Shown here: one piece after another, positions 21,863-34,429 of the stretch
How positions within the stretch are numbered: the first letter of the stretch is position 1
Layout: each line of letters starts with the position of its first letter
Assembly: GCA_029891345.1 (NCBI GenBank)
Contig: CM057005.1
Coordinates: 61,459,760-61,523,759, forward strand
Length of the DNA stretch: 64,000 nt
DNA from: Dryococelus australis
Taxonomy: Eukaryota > Arthropoda > Insecta > Phasmatodea > Phasmatidae
Direction of reading: 5' to 3'
Position numbers and translations under genes: made by a program
The notes under the pieces: generated by a model
Seen by the model: only the letters and a program-made list of their open reading frames with translations
What the model was told of the DNA's origin: nothing
Database searches by the model: none

Positions 21863-24800
21863 TAGGTCGATCACGATAAAGTGAGCACTTTAGAAAGTCC
21901 TGTTAAAGTTCTGCTTTTTTGCCTATTATGTATCCTTCCGTCACATGTAAACACACATTGTCATGTGACTGCCATGTGATTTCCACATGTTAATAAACTC
22001 AATGTTTACATTTAGGGACTGCTAAATGTAACATGTATATTATATATTAAACATATATGATGTATATAACACTATATATAATGTATATGTATGAATGTAG
22101 ATATATATAATGTAAAATAAACAATATATATAAAATACGTAACATATATGATTGTTCGGGTCATGTCAAAGCTCCGATAGACAAAAACTTTACACAACAA
22201 ACAATAGAAAAATAAGCTCACTAGCGATGAAGTCATGGAAACCGTGAAAATGCAAACATTAAACTTGGGTGGTAAACAAGGACCAACACGACACGTTAAA
22301 AAAGGACACACATTAGTTAAGCTGAAAAATAATTTGGAAGGGCAACCATATCCAGATTTTGAAATAATCTAGCACTACTGCACACCCAAGGTACAACACC
22401 ACTTGTCACACAAATTACCATACATGTAAAAAATGTACCGCAAACTTAACGTTTACCACAACTCACAGTTTTCTAAGTGTCTCATAGCTCTGTAACATGA
22501 CTAGTAAAACGTAAGCTCGAAAACATGGCTGTGTTTGGCTTCAGCTGACCAAAGTTAATTGCAATTTAGCGACCAGGAAAAAACCTACATCCTGCAGGCA
22601 TAAGGTAGCGGCGTAACGTAGCAGACTTGCGAAACGTATAAAGTAGACATAGCGAGGCCGTGCAAGGCCTTAAATAAAAAACGACAAATAAAATAATGAT
22701 TCACGAAGGGGAAAGGAAGAAGACGGGGAGGCAGAACAGCAAGGAAAGACAAGGGGATCTGAGCCGAGCAAAGAGTACACCACCGCACAGAAGTAGATGG
22801 TGCTAATAAACTTAACGTGACGGCGCTAACGTGGAATTATATAAAATATGTAAAATATAAGAAAAGTAAAATATATAAAATATATGCATGTATATGTACA
22901 TTTTAAGGATAGTTTTATATGCACCTTAATAAATGGAGATTAATATATTTCAACATAGGACTATTACGTATATGTAAAATAAAAATAATTTACACAAAAA
23001 TATTAACATCAACAAATGCATTTGTGTATATGTACATTTTTTTGACACCGTTACTCTGTGTTCGTACCCTTGTCAGACCCTCCAAAAAAAGAACTGAACA
23101 TTTATACTATGAATTGAAGTTGTAACAGAAGGGTATACCAGACAAGTAGCTGGCACCACCTTCATTTGTACAAAATAATTATAAAAATGGTGCATATTAT
23201 TTATAGCTAAGTGAAATGCCGATCCGGTGATGATGACCACATTTCCGGCGTCTCTTGTGGTCCAAATGGATGCGACATTTACTTTTTGTCAAACCCACAC
23301 AGACCTCAAGAAAACAATTTTACAGGTAGAGTGCATGGACTCTCATCATTGTTGTGGTTCTTTCATTGCAATGACTGTAGCAAAACTTAAAACTTAAATG
23401 AGAAAAGTATTTAAAGAAAATTACTATACTTAGAAAAATGGTTCATGCGTGCACACACAAAGCTGAAAGGAATGTCTTATTATTGATGTAAAACCAATAC
23501 ATATCCACAAATGACAGCAAAATGATAAAAGGACAAATTATAAAAGTAATAATGACATGTAAGTTACTTTTATCTAGTGTACGACCGACACACACAACAA
23601 AATTACATATTAATATACAACTTAATTTCTAAGATGTAAAACTATCATGACACTTATATTAACAAGATTCCAAACATGTTAACATGTTACAGTGACATTT
23701 ATGTTTACAAGTAACTCAATATACATGACCTTATCGTACCATGCAACACACATTTGAACATTGAGAACAAATTTTGCAAAAACTGTATATATTATGTAAA
23801 AAAATATCACTAATATTTGTTTTATACTAGACACTAAAAACCAAATAACATATCTTAAACAACATGACAAATACATAAACACATGTGGACTCCAATAACA
23901 AATAGTACCCAACCATAACATATATGTGTATACTACAAACAAGCAGCTCCTGCAATGCAAATACATTTACCTGGTCATACGAACCTTACAGCCACTGACA
24001 ATCCAGCACCTACTGTACAGTAGAATAGCCTGGCACCTCTATCAGTGCCACTGTCAATACTTCATCGTCACTGCCAAGATCATCTTCGTCAGTGGTGTCC
24101 AAATCCGGATCCAAGGAGATGATGAATGGAGATATGTCAGCATCTTCATACACTTCCTTCTCCCTGTCCTCTGCAATCAGCTTATCCACGTGGTCGACAT
24201 ACTTTACCCATCTGAAGGAAAGTTTGTACAAGGTACACTTAAAAGCTGTGTGTTTAACATGTGGCAACCGAAACACTCATTTTTTCAGGCTTAAAAAAAC
24301 TCCAAGCAATAACGTAAATCATTTAAAATAAACAACCAGACCATGCATATATGCTAAGTAGCATTGAAGTTTCTCAGAACTTGTGGAATTTCAGTTAGAG
24401 ACACGCAAGTAAGTTTAAGAGTGAAATGTTAAGATGTTAAGATATATATGAGAAGAATTAATATGGAATAAAAAATATAAATAATGAAAAAATAACTATA
24501 AGTAAAGACAAGAAACATGGTAAATCACACATCTATCGTACAAAGTCAGACCACAGCTTGAAGAATGTCTGATATGCAGCAATTGCAAACCACTACTTAA
24601 TACGGAAGTATACTGGAGCGATTTATACATATAGAAATGTAACATAACACACAATAAATACAAATAAAAGAACACACACATAAGGACACACAATTTACAC
24701 TGTTAACTAGCCATTATATACCAACACCTTGAAGTTCAGCTACGACACATAAACACATTGGATGTTTCAAACTACTGCAGGGACATAAGGAAATCACATG

Positions 24801-27800
24801 GTAAGGACCACTACACAGAACCTACAGGCACAGAAGAGGATGACACTGAACACACATGACACACAGGTATACCTCTCTGGGGTCACTAATTGGAGTGTTT
24901 CACGCCACATGTATGGCCGTGAAGAAAAACATACAGTACTGGAGGCAAATTCGCCTTTGCGACACCCAGCAATTCACCTTTCACTGCATGCGCATCAAAC
25001 GGAATGTTGTGCTGCTTCAACCACGCGGCGATGTCGTCTTACCTCCAGCTTCTGTTGGGAAATTTTTCAAGCTGAAATTATATAAAATAAACAATTCAGC
25101 AAATAATTCAAATTGCAATAATTTTGTTGAGTATGTCACTAGCTGAACAAATAGTTTGCCTTGTTTAAATGCAACTATGGTAAAAAGAATACTACGTATG
25201 TGCCGAACCACATACCTGGGTGCTGTGATACGATGCGTTGTCCATGACGATAATGCTGGGCTCCGGCAAGCTCTCCAAGAGCTGCTTCATCCACTTCTGG
25301 AAACTTTCCCCATTCATTTCACCATGGTAGTCACCCTTCTTCTGCCCTGAAACAAACAGCAACCAGGCTTCCGGCACGAAGCCATTACGCCTTCCAGCAT
25401 GAACAACAATGAACCACTTACCTTGGTCCACAAAGTGTATCTTTACTGTGTGAACTGTTTCGTCCTGCCAGGTCTTCTTAACAGTTCCTAAATATAACAA
25501 AGCTGCGATTCATTGTTGTTGGTATACATACAATATTATATTTAAATATGTAACTCACAGCAAATCTTTCGCAAAAATCCACGATTCATTAATGTACATG
25601 AAGTTTGCCCCATTCGTCTTTGCGTCGATGTACTTCCTAAAATAAAATAGCACTTTGGATGACGATGTATTCCTTCTCGAGCATGGCCCGTCGTCCGTTC
25701 ACAGTCGTCCACTCGAAGTCCATGTTCTTCAGGAGGTGGTAGAGTTTGGTTCTTCCGCCATAGAACTCAATCCCGCTGTCTCTTATCTCCTTCGGTAGCG
25801 TCGCCAAAGTGATGTGATGTCCGTGAGAGGTCAGATGCAAAATTATCTTAAAAATTATGTCACGAAGGTAGGACGTGTCTCCGTCGACAAATGTTTTCAT
25901 ATTACACGAAATGTTAACGGTTGGAAATTTGCAAATAACCAAGAAATGTCTCTTCAACTCAGCAATGTTATTTTAAACAAAGCTACTTAAAATACTAATA
26001 CTATTTATATTACAATCTTTGCGTGGAATACGAAAATATAAGTGGACACAGTGAGAAAAGTTTAATAATGTGAATGCATTATTGTCGCAGGCAAGAACAG
26101 AAAATAACTGAATAATAATTAGTGGTGTTTTAATATTTATATATACAGTTTTGGTAATGTCTGCTTGTCATACACTTACTCTCACCCACAGAAGCTCCCA
26201 ACGTGTATTGATTACACACATTGTGTACAATACAATAACACCATTTTGGTGTTGTGTTTTTACCAATTTTATTTTCAGTAATCATACTTTTTAACATGTG
26301 TGAAGTTGTTAAGTTTAATAAGCACATTTTCGTGGTTGTTTTTGAAGCAGATTCTGCAAACACTGTGTGTGGTTCAGTGCTTGTGGTTGCAGTGCTTTTT
26401 GCTAGTGTACTGTAAGCTGTTGGTAGGTGTTCCCAATATCATGTTTCCGCGGTCTGGAGTATGTAACAGAATTGGTTTACTATAGATGAAATGCTGTGTA
26501 AATGCAAAGGTTTCATTGTGAACGCCACAATCTACTAGCAATCAAAACTGGCATACACTACACTATGACACTACCAGTGCCGTTCTATCACGTGTCGAAA
26601 TGGTATACTTTTCAATGTGTTTGCATGAAGATGTTAAATGTTATACAGAATTACCAAAATAAATCTGTATGTGTCATATGGGATCATGGCATTTCTCTGA
26701 CCAAAGTACATGGAAATTATTAGAAATAATATTGTGTTATTTCTGTAGAAATTAGATATTTCTTGTTAGGGTTGTACTAACGTAGCCTCCCTTTACCATT
26801 GTTTTTTTACTGTAATAAGAATTATTTATAAAATACCAAATGAAACGTATTGCCCCCACACTTCTACATGTACTTACAATGAATATTTTGTAGTGAAATT
26901 ATAAAGTCAGTCACAGTGTGTGTATTTGTATTTTCGGAACGTAATGTGTTAATAGAGGAACTAAATTATCGTCTGAGTGTAGATATTATAAATTAAATAT
27001 ACATAAACTTCACATTATTGTCTTTGTTGCCCATACCTTCACGATACACCCTATAAATGGTGCGGCGAATGGCTGCAACGGTGAAGTCAACACTCTCGAA
27101 AGACTTTCCCTCTTGTGGCCTCTTCTTTCTCGTCTTATCCGGAGTGGTCACATCTTCAATATCTCTCTTGTAGTACCTTAAAATGCTTTACACAGCAGTG
27201 ACATTAAAATCGACCTTATTCGTATTTCACAATATAACAGACTAGAGCACTTATTGTGGGACTGGTACAGTTAAGGCCGGGCCACAATTGCTATAAGTAT
27301 ATCACTAACACAACACAGTGATATACATACGAGTTAAACGGCTTGTTTTCAGTTATAGTGGCTACAACTGTGCATAGTGATAAGAACTTGGTTTAACTTT
27401 CCTTGTTACTATAGCTGTGCGTCAATAAACAGCTAATCAGAAGCTCCGACACTTATACTATGTTATAAATTGAAAAACTTATTTACAAATCAAGAAAGTG
27501 TGTATTTTGACTTCATTCCTCGGGAAAACATTTTCTTTTGTTTGTTTCTAAATAATCACAACCACAGAAGTTTTGTAACGCTTTTAGGTAACGTTTATAG
27601 TAAAAATTAAATTTAAATAATTTATCATTTTAAAAATGTCTCAGATCAATTGAAAATATTTATTTTTGAACAAACCCACTACCAACTCTATGTACTGATC
27701 TTAATTTCTTCGGTACAAATGTGCTTATCGCTATAACTGTGAATGTGTTAGGTATGTCAATTGTAGTCCAGCCCTTATTGAAAGCTAGCTCATACAGATT

Positions 27801-29551
27801 CTTTAGAAATACTTAATTTAACACATACACTGTGTAATGTAATCTAACGTTTACTAAACATGCATTCGGAAGTAAACAGGAGCCGTGTAATTTAGAGTTA
27901 CATTAAATTTAAATAACTACAATATTTTTGCTGCCAAAGTGGCAGATATGCCACATGCCACAAACAATTATGCCTACTCAAGAACGCATACTATCTTCGT
28001 TGATATTTCTCAAAAGGTAGCAAGTTGTCTTGTCGAACATCAATTTCGAAATTTGAAAATGGAAATATTATATAACTGTTGACAATCAACTGTAAAAATG
28101 TTCTAATTCTTATTACGGCAAGCATTTCCAAATAAAACAGTTACACTTGCATCAAGAAATAATGTCGGGAACAAGCACAGCTATAGGTCTATAGTTAACA
28201 AAACCAGCTTCAAGATGTTATAGTTTATAGGATGTTGGTACATCTTTGGTGTAGCATAAACTGTGACTTTTATGTTATGTTAACAATAGTAAAACTTAAC
28301 ACAGTAACTTGGGATGAATAACTACATGAACACAAGTTTGGGGTTAGGCCTGCATTATAAAATAACAGCGATTTCAAAACGTGTCAAAGTAATGTATAAT
28401 TATTGACAGGCACATTTGCACTTGTTAACAAGGCAGGTTTAAGAAAGGTTACATGGCTGGGCCTAAATAGGTACGTATAGACGTATTTGAGGTTACCTCT
28501 ACATTGCAAAACAACACAGTGTTATAAAAACGTGTAAAATTAACGTATAATTATTTATGGAGAAATTTGCACTTATTATCAAGACAGCTTTAAAACAACG
28601 GTTAAACAGATGGGCGTAGGTACATAAGTACACACAACTTTTTATATTATTATTCAAACTTAGGATATAACATGTACTAAGCAAACTCACATGGATATAT
28701 TAATGTCGCGTTTCTGCTGTCGTTCATTTACTTTCTTTACTGTTATAATATCACGTTTCCAACTGTCGATTCCTACTAGTTCTTTTTCAACGATTTAGTT
28801 CAATGACGTACTGGGGATACGCGTGGAAAACACGTCGTAAAAACACATGTATACTTACCTCCTGACAGTTGCAGTTGAAATTTTCATCATTTCTGCAACT
28901 CGTTCGATGACCTTGCACGGCTTCATCTCACCTCCACGAATTAACGAATAAATACTTTCGGCGAGATTTATAATGTCTTCCTGACGCTGACTATTAGTAC
29001 GTAGTTTGCTGGAAATCACGACTTCACACAAGATCACTGCTACACAATTAAACACTATACGACCTATAATAAAACAATGATGACAGCAGATAAGTTGAAA
29101 AATAAATGAGAAATATCAAAACACAACAATTTTCAACATCCACATTTGTAGTTTGCCTCGCAACCGCTCCACACAAGCAAAGCCAAGCAACAAGCATGAA
29201 GGAGCAACAACAATGGACCGTTGGTTTTGACCGTTGCGCCGGCCAAGTGACACAATATAATTATGAGTTAGAGTAAATACACTATCTTTAGGCCAATAAT
29301 TACTTTAAACTGTATAAAATAAACTTCAAACAACTTAAGTAGCCATGAATTTAAACATTGACCTTGTAATACCACGTTATTTCGCAGAACTACGTTTCAC
29401 ATTTCACTGCCAACATAACTGGGTGTGTTTATCCCCAGCCTGTGTGGAGACACACATGGTTATACATACGCTGTTGCGGACAGGGTTTTTTTTTTTTTTC
29501 TTTTTTTTTAAGGTTGATTTTTAGAGTGCTCACTTTAACGTGAATGGCCTT
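21863..29551 (-). mobile_element. 7.7-kb Tc1/mariner-superfamily transposon, intron-bearing
   Basis: The left terminus (TAGGTCGATCACGATAAAG then TGAGCACTTT) matches the right terminus read on the minus strand (AAGGCCATTCACGTTAAAG then TGAGCACTCT). TA dinucleotides flank both ends (21861-21862 and 29552-29553). The interior holds a minus-strand transposase gene spread over several exons from about 29064 to 24010. About 2.1 kb of AT-rich non-coding DNA lies between its stop codon and the left terminus. This is several times longer than typical Tc1/mariner elements, mainly because of the introns. Two MITEs in the window carry the same termini. Confidence 0.85.
24010..29064 (-). pseudogene. Multi-exon DDE transposase gene, inactivated
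   Basis: Role: transposase of the surrounding element. Exons inferred from splice signals and protein resemblance are as follows. About 29064-28859: helix-turn-helix region ending STATVRR, donor GTAAGT. 27176-27037: Lys/Arg-rich linker, TVAAIRRTIYRVYRE, donor GTATGG. About 25880-25650: GRTKLYHLLKNMDFEW. 25636-25559: MYINESWIFAK, donor GTGAGT. 25487-25216: VHAGRRNGF, VIVMDNASYHSTQ-like core, donor GTATGT. 25071-24935: LKQHNIPFDAHAVKGELL, donor GTATGT. 24211-24010: acidic C-terminus, stop TAG. Decay is clear. The first catalytic Asp codon reads AAT (INESW, 25588-25590), a TAA interrupts the sixth exon (25039-25041), and the 25559/25487 junction is out of phase. Only about 17 intron bases remain before 25636, and the exon with the third catalytic residue was not found. 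The N-terminus and start codon are unresolved. Confidence 0.75.
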
Positions 29552-29553
29552 TA

Positions 29554-30446
29554 ACCACGAAGCCCCAATACAATAAGGAATGTTAAATATGTTGCGATTT
29601 ATTTTCACTCTCAGACTTTCCGGCGGGGGTCGGAAATCATTATTTTATTTGAGAACAATTCTGATTGGCTAGACTCATCGAATTTATTGCCTCTGATTGT
29701 TTTTTTTTATTGAAATGTTTACGGTACACGATGCAATATGCACGTCCGACAGCGTTCATGTCCAGATTTATTTTCAATGTATTACATTTCTCCATTTCCA
29801 GTTACTGATTGTCATTGCGGAGTTTTGTGGAATCAGAAATTACTGTTTTATTTGAGCACGATTTTGATTCGCCGAGCGCGTCAAATGCCAATAACAGGCC
29901 CGATATACAACAATTTAAATGGATAATGGATCCACTCAACTTTTACAGAGAAACATAGCGGCGCTAGTGGGGTTTCTGTGACGACAATCTTACGTCTATT
30001 GTTTTTAAGTTCTGAATTGGTTGTTTAAGAATATTGTAAAAGACTTGAGCTAGCACAGGACATTTTCCGGGTTAGAATTTTCAGTTATTAGTTATAAATA
30101 TTTTATCTAGCCTATTATTCAACTTTAAGACATGTGGTAAAATTTAAAGAATCAGTTTTAAAGAACACTTAATGACATTACACGATCCAGTCAATATAAA
30201 ATTTCAGGAGAATTCGTTTAACAAAAATTAGTTGATGAAAGCAAATTAAAGTATTCAAATATGACTGTAAATGTATTCATCTGTGCGAATTCGTAGATAT
30301 GTTCAAAGGACCACTGAAATATTTTTCTTGATATATTTCCTTCCTTTTGTATCAAATTGTATTAGGTAAAAGATGAGAATAAATTAATATAAAAAATTTT
30401 GTGTTAGTTAATTGTTGCGTAAATATGCGTTAGTACGTGACTGTGA
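29554..30446. other. No gene recognised
   Basis: AT-rich DNA between the large transposon and a SINE. Only short open frames without motifs are present. Confidence 0.5.
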
Positions 30447-30693
30447 GTGAAGATATTTGGACGGCTCTTAACAACGAGGTCTTGAGAGCCGATGTGGGTG
30501 ATTGAGGTGAGTATGGAGCAGCGCCGGAATGAAAGGGCGGGGGAAACGGGAGATCCCCAAGAAAACTCGCCGACCAACGTCATCGTCCGACACGAATCCC
30601 ACATGCGAAAATCTGGAGTGACCCGGCCCGGGAATTGAACCTGGATTGCCTTGGAGGGAGGCGAGCAGGCTAACCACTCAGACACCGTGGCCA
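30447..30693 (-). mobile_element. tRNA-derived SINE, copy B
   Basis: The best-preserved copy. The minus strand starts GTGGCCACGGTGTCTGAGTG, continuing GTTAGCC as the A-box region. The B box GGTTCAATTCC is perfect. The common body and tail (GGCTCTCAAGACCTCGTTGT, TAAGAGCCGTCC) follow. The head resembles a class II (Ser/Leu-type) tRNA. Confidence 0.87.
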
Positions 30694-32277
30694 CAATACG
30701 CGTTAGTTGTTCATATATTATATACGTAATGATGGGTAAGTCAATTAGGTAAGCTTAGATTGTCGCACTTTTCGATAAATCCTCCTAAATCTGAATCAGG
30801 AAGAAATGAATGGAAAATTCAATATGGCGAGTGACACGTGCTCTTAGGCCGGTATTCCAGAACTTTCAGTTTGGCATTACACATGTGCTACCATCTCGGG
30901 TGATTTAAAAACTATAACTAATTCTTAACTCGCGGAACATATTTATGAACGTGTTTTATCTATGTCCTCAGATGGTATCGGATGTGCCCCGGTTTATTAT
31001 TCGCCACCCCGTGCGAGGGTATAAATAAATAAAAGCGACACACAAGTGTTTATTTACAGTCGGATTTGCAAATATAAATAATTACCTTCATGATTTATTT
31101 ATTATTTTATCTTTAGCGCTGGCAGTTTATTACAGACTTGAAATAACTGTGCAATGAGTAATAAAAACTAATGATTATTATTACTGCCCGAGATAATATT
31201 TTTCGTTCTCTTTTGCATGAAAAATCACGGAACATGATATGGTATTCATCGAGCTTGTAATGTGGAAATTATATACACAAATTTTTAATGGTGCACATGC
31301 ATTTTAACAGCAAAATTGCAACTTTATATTTAATATGTGCAGTATTAAATATTCCCAGTCATACACATTTCAAACAATTTGTACTTCATGCGTCACTTTT
31401 ATTTTAGTATTAGTTCATGTTTTACTGCCTGAAATTCAGAATTTATGCAAATTTTCGAGGCGTGGCAAATATTCAAATCACAGACACGCCAAGGCAAATC
31501 AATTCATTGTTTTTAACCTGCAGGGAAACGTCACAAAGCTGCGATGTACGCATACAAACGTGACCTTTAAAAAGTTACTACAGTCGAAACAGCTGTTCAC
31601 AGTTAACAGAAGTGGACGCTGTTACTGCAGTTATGGATGTCACGTACGAAACCGAAGGCTACTCCATGGGTCAACGACATTTCGCACGCACGCACATCAC
31701 TTTTGAAATCGACACGACACAAGCTGAACTAAGCATACACTGAGTAATCGAAACATCAGAAACACACATTATCGACTCATGCAAATGTTTTTAAACACCA
31801 CATTTAATACGTAATTATAATTTATACACGTCGTAGAAGGTACTCCTAACAGCATGCGTCAACAATCAACAACTAACAAGACATGTCGTCAGTCCTAACG
31901 CATTCTCCCCTCCCCCCACCTACTGAGGATATGGTTTTACCGTTCTAGCAGACGGGCTCACAAATTTTTTTTTTTTCACAGGTCATACTATTTTCTTTTG
32001 CGTTGGAAGGTCTTAAAATAAAAATATATAAACGCAAAATGCCCTTCGAACGTGACTAGTGGGTTTTCTTGATCAGATTCTGAGCGATGTAATGATTACC
32101 AATTTAAAACCCCCTATGGTCAAATAATTGTAATTATATCGTACTGTTAACAATCCATAGTTAACTATTGTATTACTTAGTGCACTTTTTTAATTAAATA
32201 CCTTTATTTAACATACTAGGTGTGAAAATATGAACGTTCTAGTTAGTTTCAAAACCTGAAAAGAAGTTTACACCGAA
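30694..32277. other. No gene recognised
   Basis: AT-rich. A 123-residue plus-strand frame at 31335-31706 has one hydrophobic segment near its start and several cysteines, but no recognisable family, so I do not call it a gene. TATAAATA near 31020 is an isolated TATA-like string. Confidence 0.4.
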
Positions 32278-32338
32278 CAGGACTTGAACCCGAAGCATGT
32301 GATTAGAGTCGTACACCCTACCAACTACGATAAAAATA
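32278..32338 (-). pseudogene. tRNA-like pseudogene or SINE head
   Basis: On the minus strand it reads CGTAGTTGGTAGGGTGTACG (D-arm/A-box-like), then ACTCTAATCACATGC, which resembles an anticodon arm, then GGGTTCAAGTCCTG, a perfect B box. The acceptor ends do not pair well and the anticodon loop appears shortened, so a working tRNA is unlikely. Confidence 0.5.
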
Positions 32339-33292
32339 CACACACATTTAGTAATGCTGAATCAATTTTATACATATACACTCGTTCACCTATTATGTTT
32401 GCGTAGTTTCTAACAATGGAAGTTTTAAAAATATGTCGTACATATTACCACAGTATTCTTGGCGGTTCTAACTGTTATTTGAAAAACAGCCAAATTGTGT
32501 GATTTCCATTTTTTTTTTTTGCTAAATAATTGCATCGTGACGTATAACAGTCTGGGCGCGTCATATTGTTTATGTAATATCGTCATGCTACCGGCTCCGG
32601 CAAAATACTATGCTTTCTACACATGCTTAGGTTTCGTTTGGGCCAAGGATAAATAATGAAAATCGGAGCGCCAAGATTAAGGCTTCGGCCGTAGCTTAAC
32701 TAAGGCCTTAGCTGGCGTTATAACGTTCTGTAATACTGATAAGGCCTGATGGGTATGACTTGAGAGCTGTACCAAAACCCTTATAAAAAAGTTCTGGAAT
32801 GCCGGCCTTAAAGTAGTGTTTCTCACTCGGTTTGCGCTGTCGCCTACGAGATGAGTGGCAAAGGGGGGGCTTCCAAACCACGGACGTAGCACTATACACT
32901 ATAGGCTGTTTTAACAATTTCTGGTTGTTTAAATTATTTCTTACGCTTTATGATTTTTTTTTTTTTAACGCCTCAGTGTGTACGAATTAGCGGATTTATA
33001 AAATGTTTACTTTTCTAATAATTTTACAGTTTCACTTGACCGACGCATGAATAAAGTGGTGAGGCCTATGGCAGTGTTAATTTTACATAATGTGGAAGAA
33101 CACACAACGTTCATACAAGCTGATCTTGAGCAAGGCTTTCAGAACTGTTCATTTTACCGTGCACAGCCTACAGCTGCAGGCGGGATACCAGGGGTGGGGT
33201 GGGGGGGGGGGGGGTCCGCAGCATCTGTGCGATGTCGTCCATCTCCGACGGGGTCCGACGGTACCCGGGACCAAGCAAGAGCGGAGCGTTGT
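32339..33292. other. No gene recognised, G-tract
   Basis: Overlapping short frames between 32677 and 33316 have no recognisable motif. A G-run occurs near 33196-33213. The patch at 32660-32900 is less AT-rich but unassigned. Confidence 0.4.
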
Positions 33293-33294
33293 TA

Positions 33295-33534
33295 TAGGCT
33301 GTCCACGATAAAGTGAGCACTTTTGAAAGCCCTCTCGTTAGTAATAATAGATAATAAATATATTTAATTTCAGATTTAGACATTAACTTCCGAGTGCGGT
33401 AGAATATACACACGGTGCTTATTACTTATATGCCAACATGTATTTAAAAAATGTGGTTAATAGATTTAAAAAAATGGCTGAAAAGAAGAAGTAACTAGGG
33501 CGTAAAAGGTGCTCACTTTACCGTGAACGGCGTG
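33295..33534. mobile_element. 240-bp MITE of the 7.7-kb element family
   Basis: The left end TAGGCTGTCCACGATAAAG and right end (minus strand) CACGCCGTTCACGGTAAAG share the TIR of the 21,863-29,551 element, including TGAGCAC. TA flanks both sides (33293-33294 and 33535-33536). It encodes nothing, so mobilisation would need a transposase supplied in trans. Confidence 0.85.
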
Positions 33535-33536
33535 TA

Positions 33537-33602
33537 CGAAGGGTGGCTTGACACACGGGAGGCTTATCGTGCTCGTGTCGAGGAGAGAGTGAGAGAGTGA
33601 GA

Positions 33603-33664
<62 letters not shown>

Positions 33665-33990
33665 CCGACGAGTCATCGCAGTGCACACGCCCTTGCGCAC
33701 TGTTTCACTCTCAGGCCGGATATTACTCACTCCCAGCATTTCACGTATCCCTCCGCCCTTCCCTGTCCAACACCTACCCCCATCCAGCTAAACTGGAGGG
33801 GCTGACGTCGTCGCACAGAACATAATCGCCCTGCACAACTGCAGGAGCTGCCTGGCTCCGGAGAGATAGCGTCCGCCTCTTGTGAGCTGCACCGCCGGTT
33901 TCTTGCTGACAAACGACGACAACCTGTTTTAACCGGGAATAAAGAACTTCCCCAGGCGACTTCAGTCGTCCTCGGTCAGCATATATGGTC
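33537..33990 (+). repeat. Possible solo LTR or GA-rich promoter-like segment
   Basis: Just right of the MITE lies a GC-richer segment. It starts CGAAGGGTGGCTTGACACAC and includes a (GA)n tract. Near its end comes GGGAATAAAGAACTTCCCCA, then CAGTCGTCCTCGGTCAGCA. The AATAAA signal about 40 bases before a CA end suits an LTR R-U5 region. No second LTR, primer-binding site or target duplication was found. A GAGA-rich host promoter is the alternative. Confidence 0.3.
33583..33662. repeat. (GA)n microsatellite
   Basis: About 80 bp of GA dinucleotide with two GAGAGTGA interruptions at the left. It gives artefactual Arg-Glu and Ser-Leu reading frames. Confidence 0.95.
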
Positions 33991-34429
33991 CAAAACTTAT
34001 AAGTTTCTTTGTTTATTTATTTATTTCAAAGTGTTTGGCTTGTGGCCGGTTTACAATAAATCTTGTAAAGGTAAATATACATAATACGTTCATGTATGTA
34101 CACATATATATGTATAATGTAAGATTAAATGTACCTATAATAATAAAAATTTGAAAATAAATATGACAATCTTAAAAATTAGTTCAAGAATTTTATGTTA
34201 ATTTTTTTCCCTATGCTGTTGTTATTTTACATTATGTGTTACACAAATGTTTAGTATGCTTAGATTAATTACATTAGTTTATTTAAAAGTTTAATATTAT
34301 TTAGGCCATAGGTTGTTTATTGCTGGTGTTATAACGTATTTGTTGAAAACCGGCCAATGTTGAACCGTACGTGGGTACACATTCACACATGGTGTTTTTA
34401 ATCTAAATGCCAAAATTTGAACAACAACA

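Noticed and set aside
24898-25146. Two overlapping plus-strand frames of ~95 residues
   Set aside because: They lie opposite the sixth transposase exon and have no motif of their own.
31335-31706. 123-residue plus-strand frame with a hydrophobic segment
   Set aside because: No domain, no splice context, and composition like the flanks; length alone is not enough.
33518-33791. Ser-Leu and Arg-Glu repeat proteins
   Set aside because: Products of the (GA)n tract.
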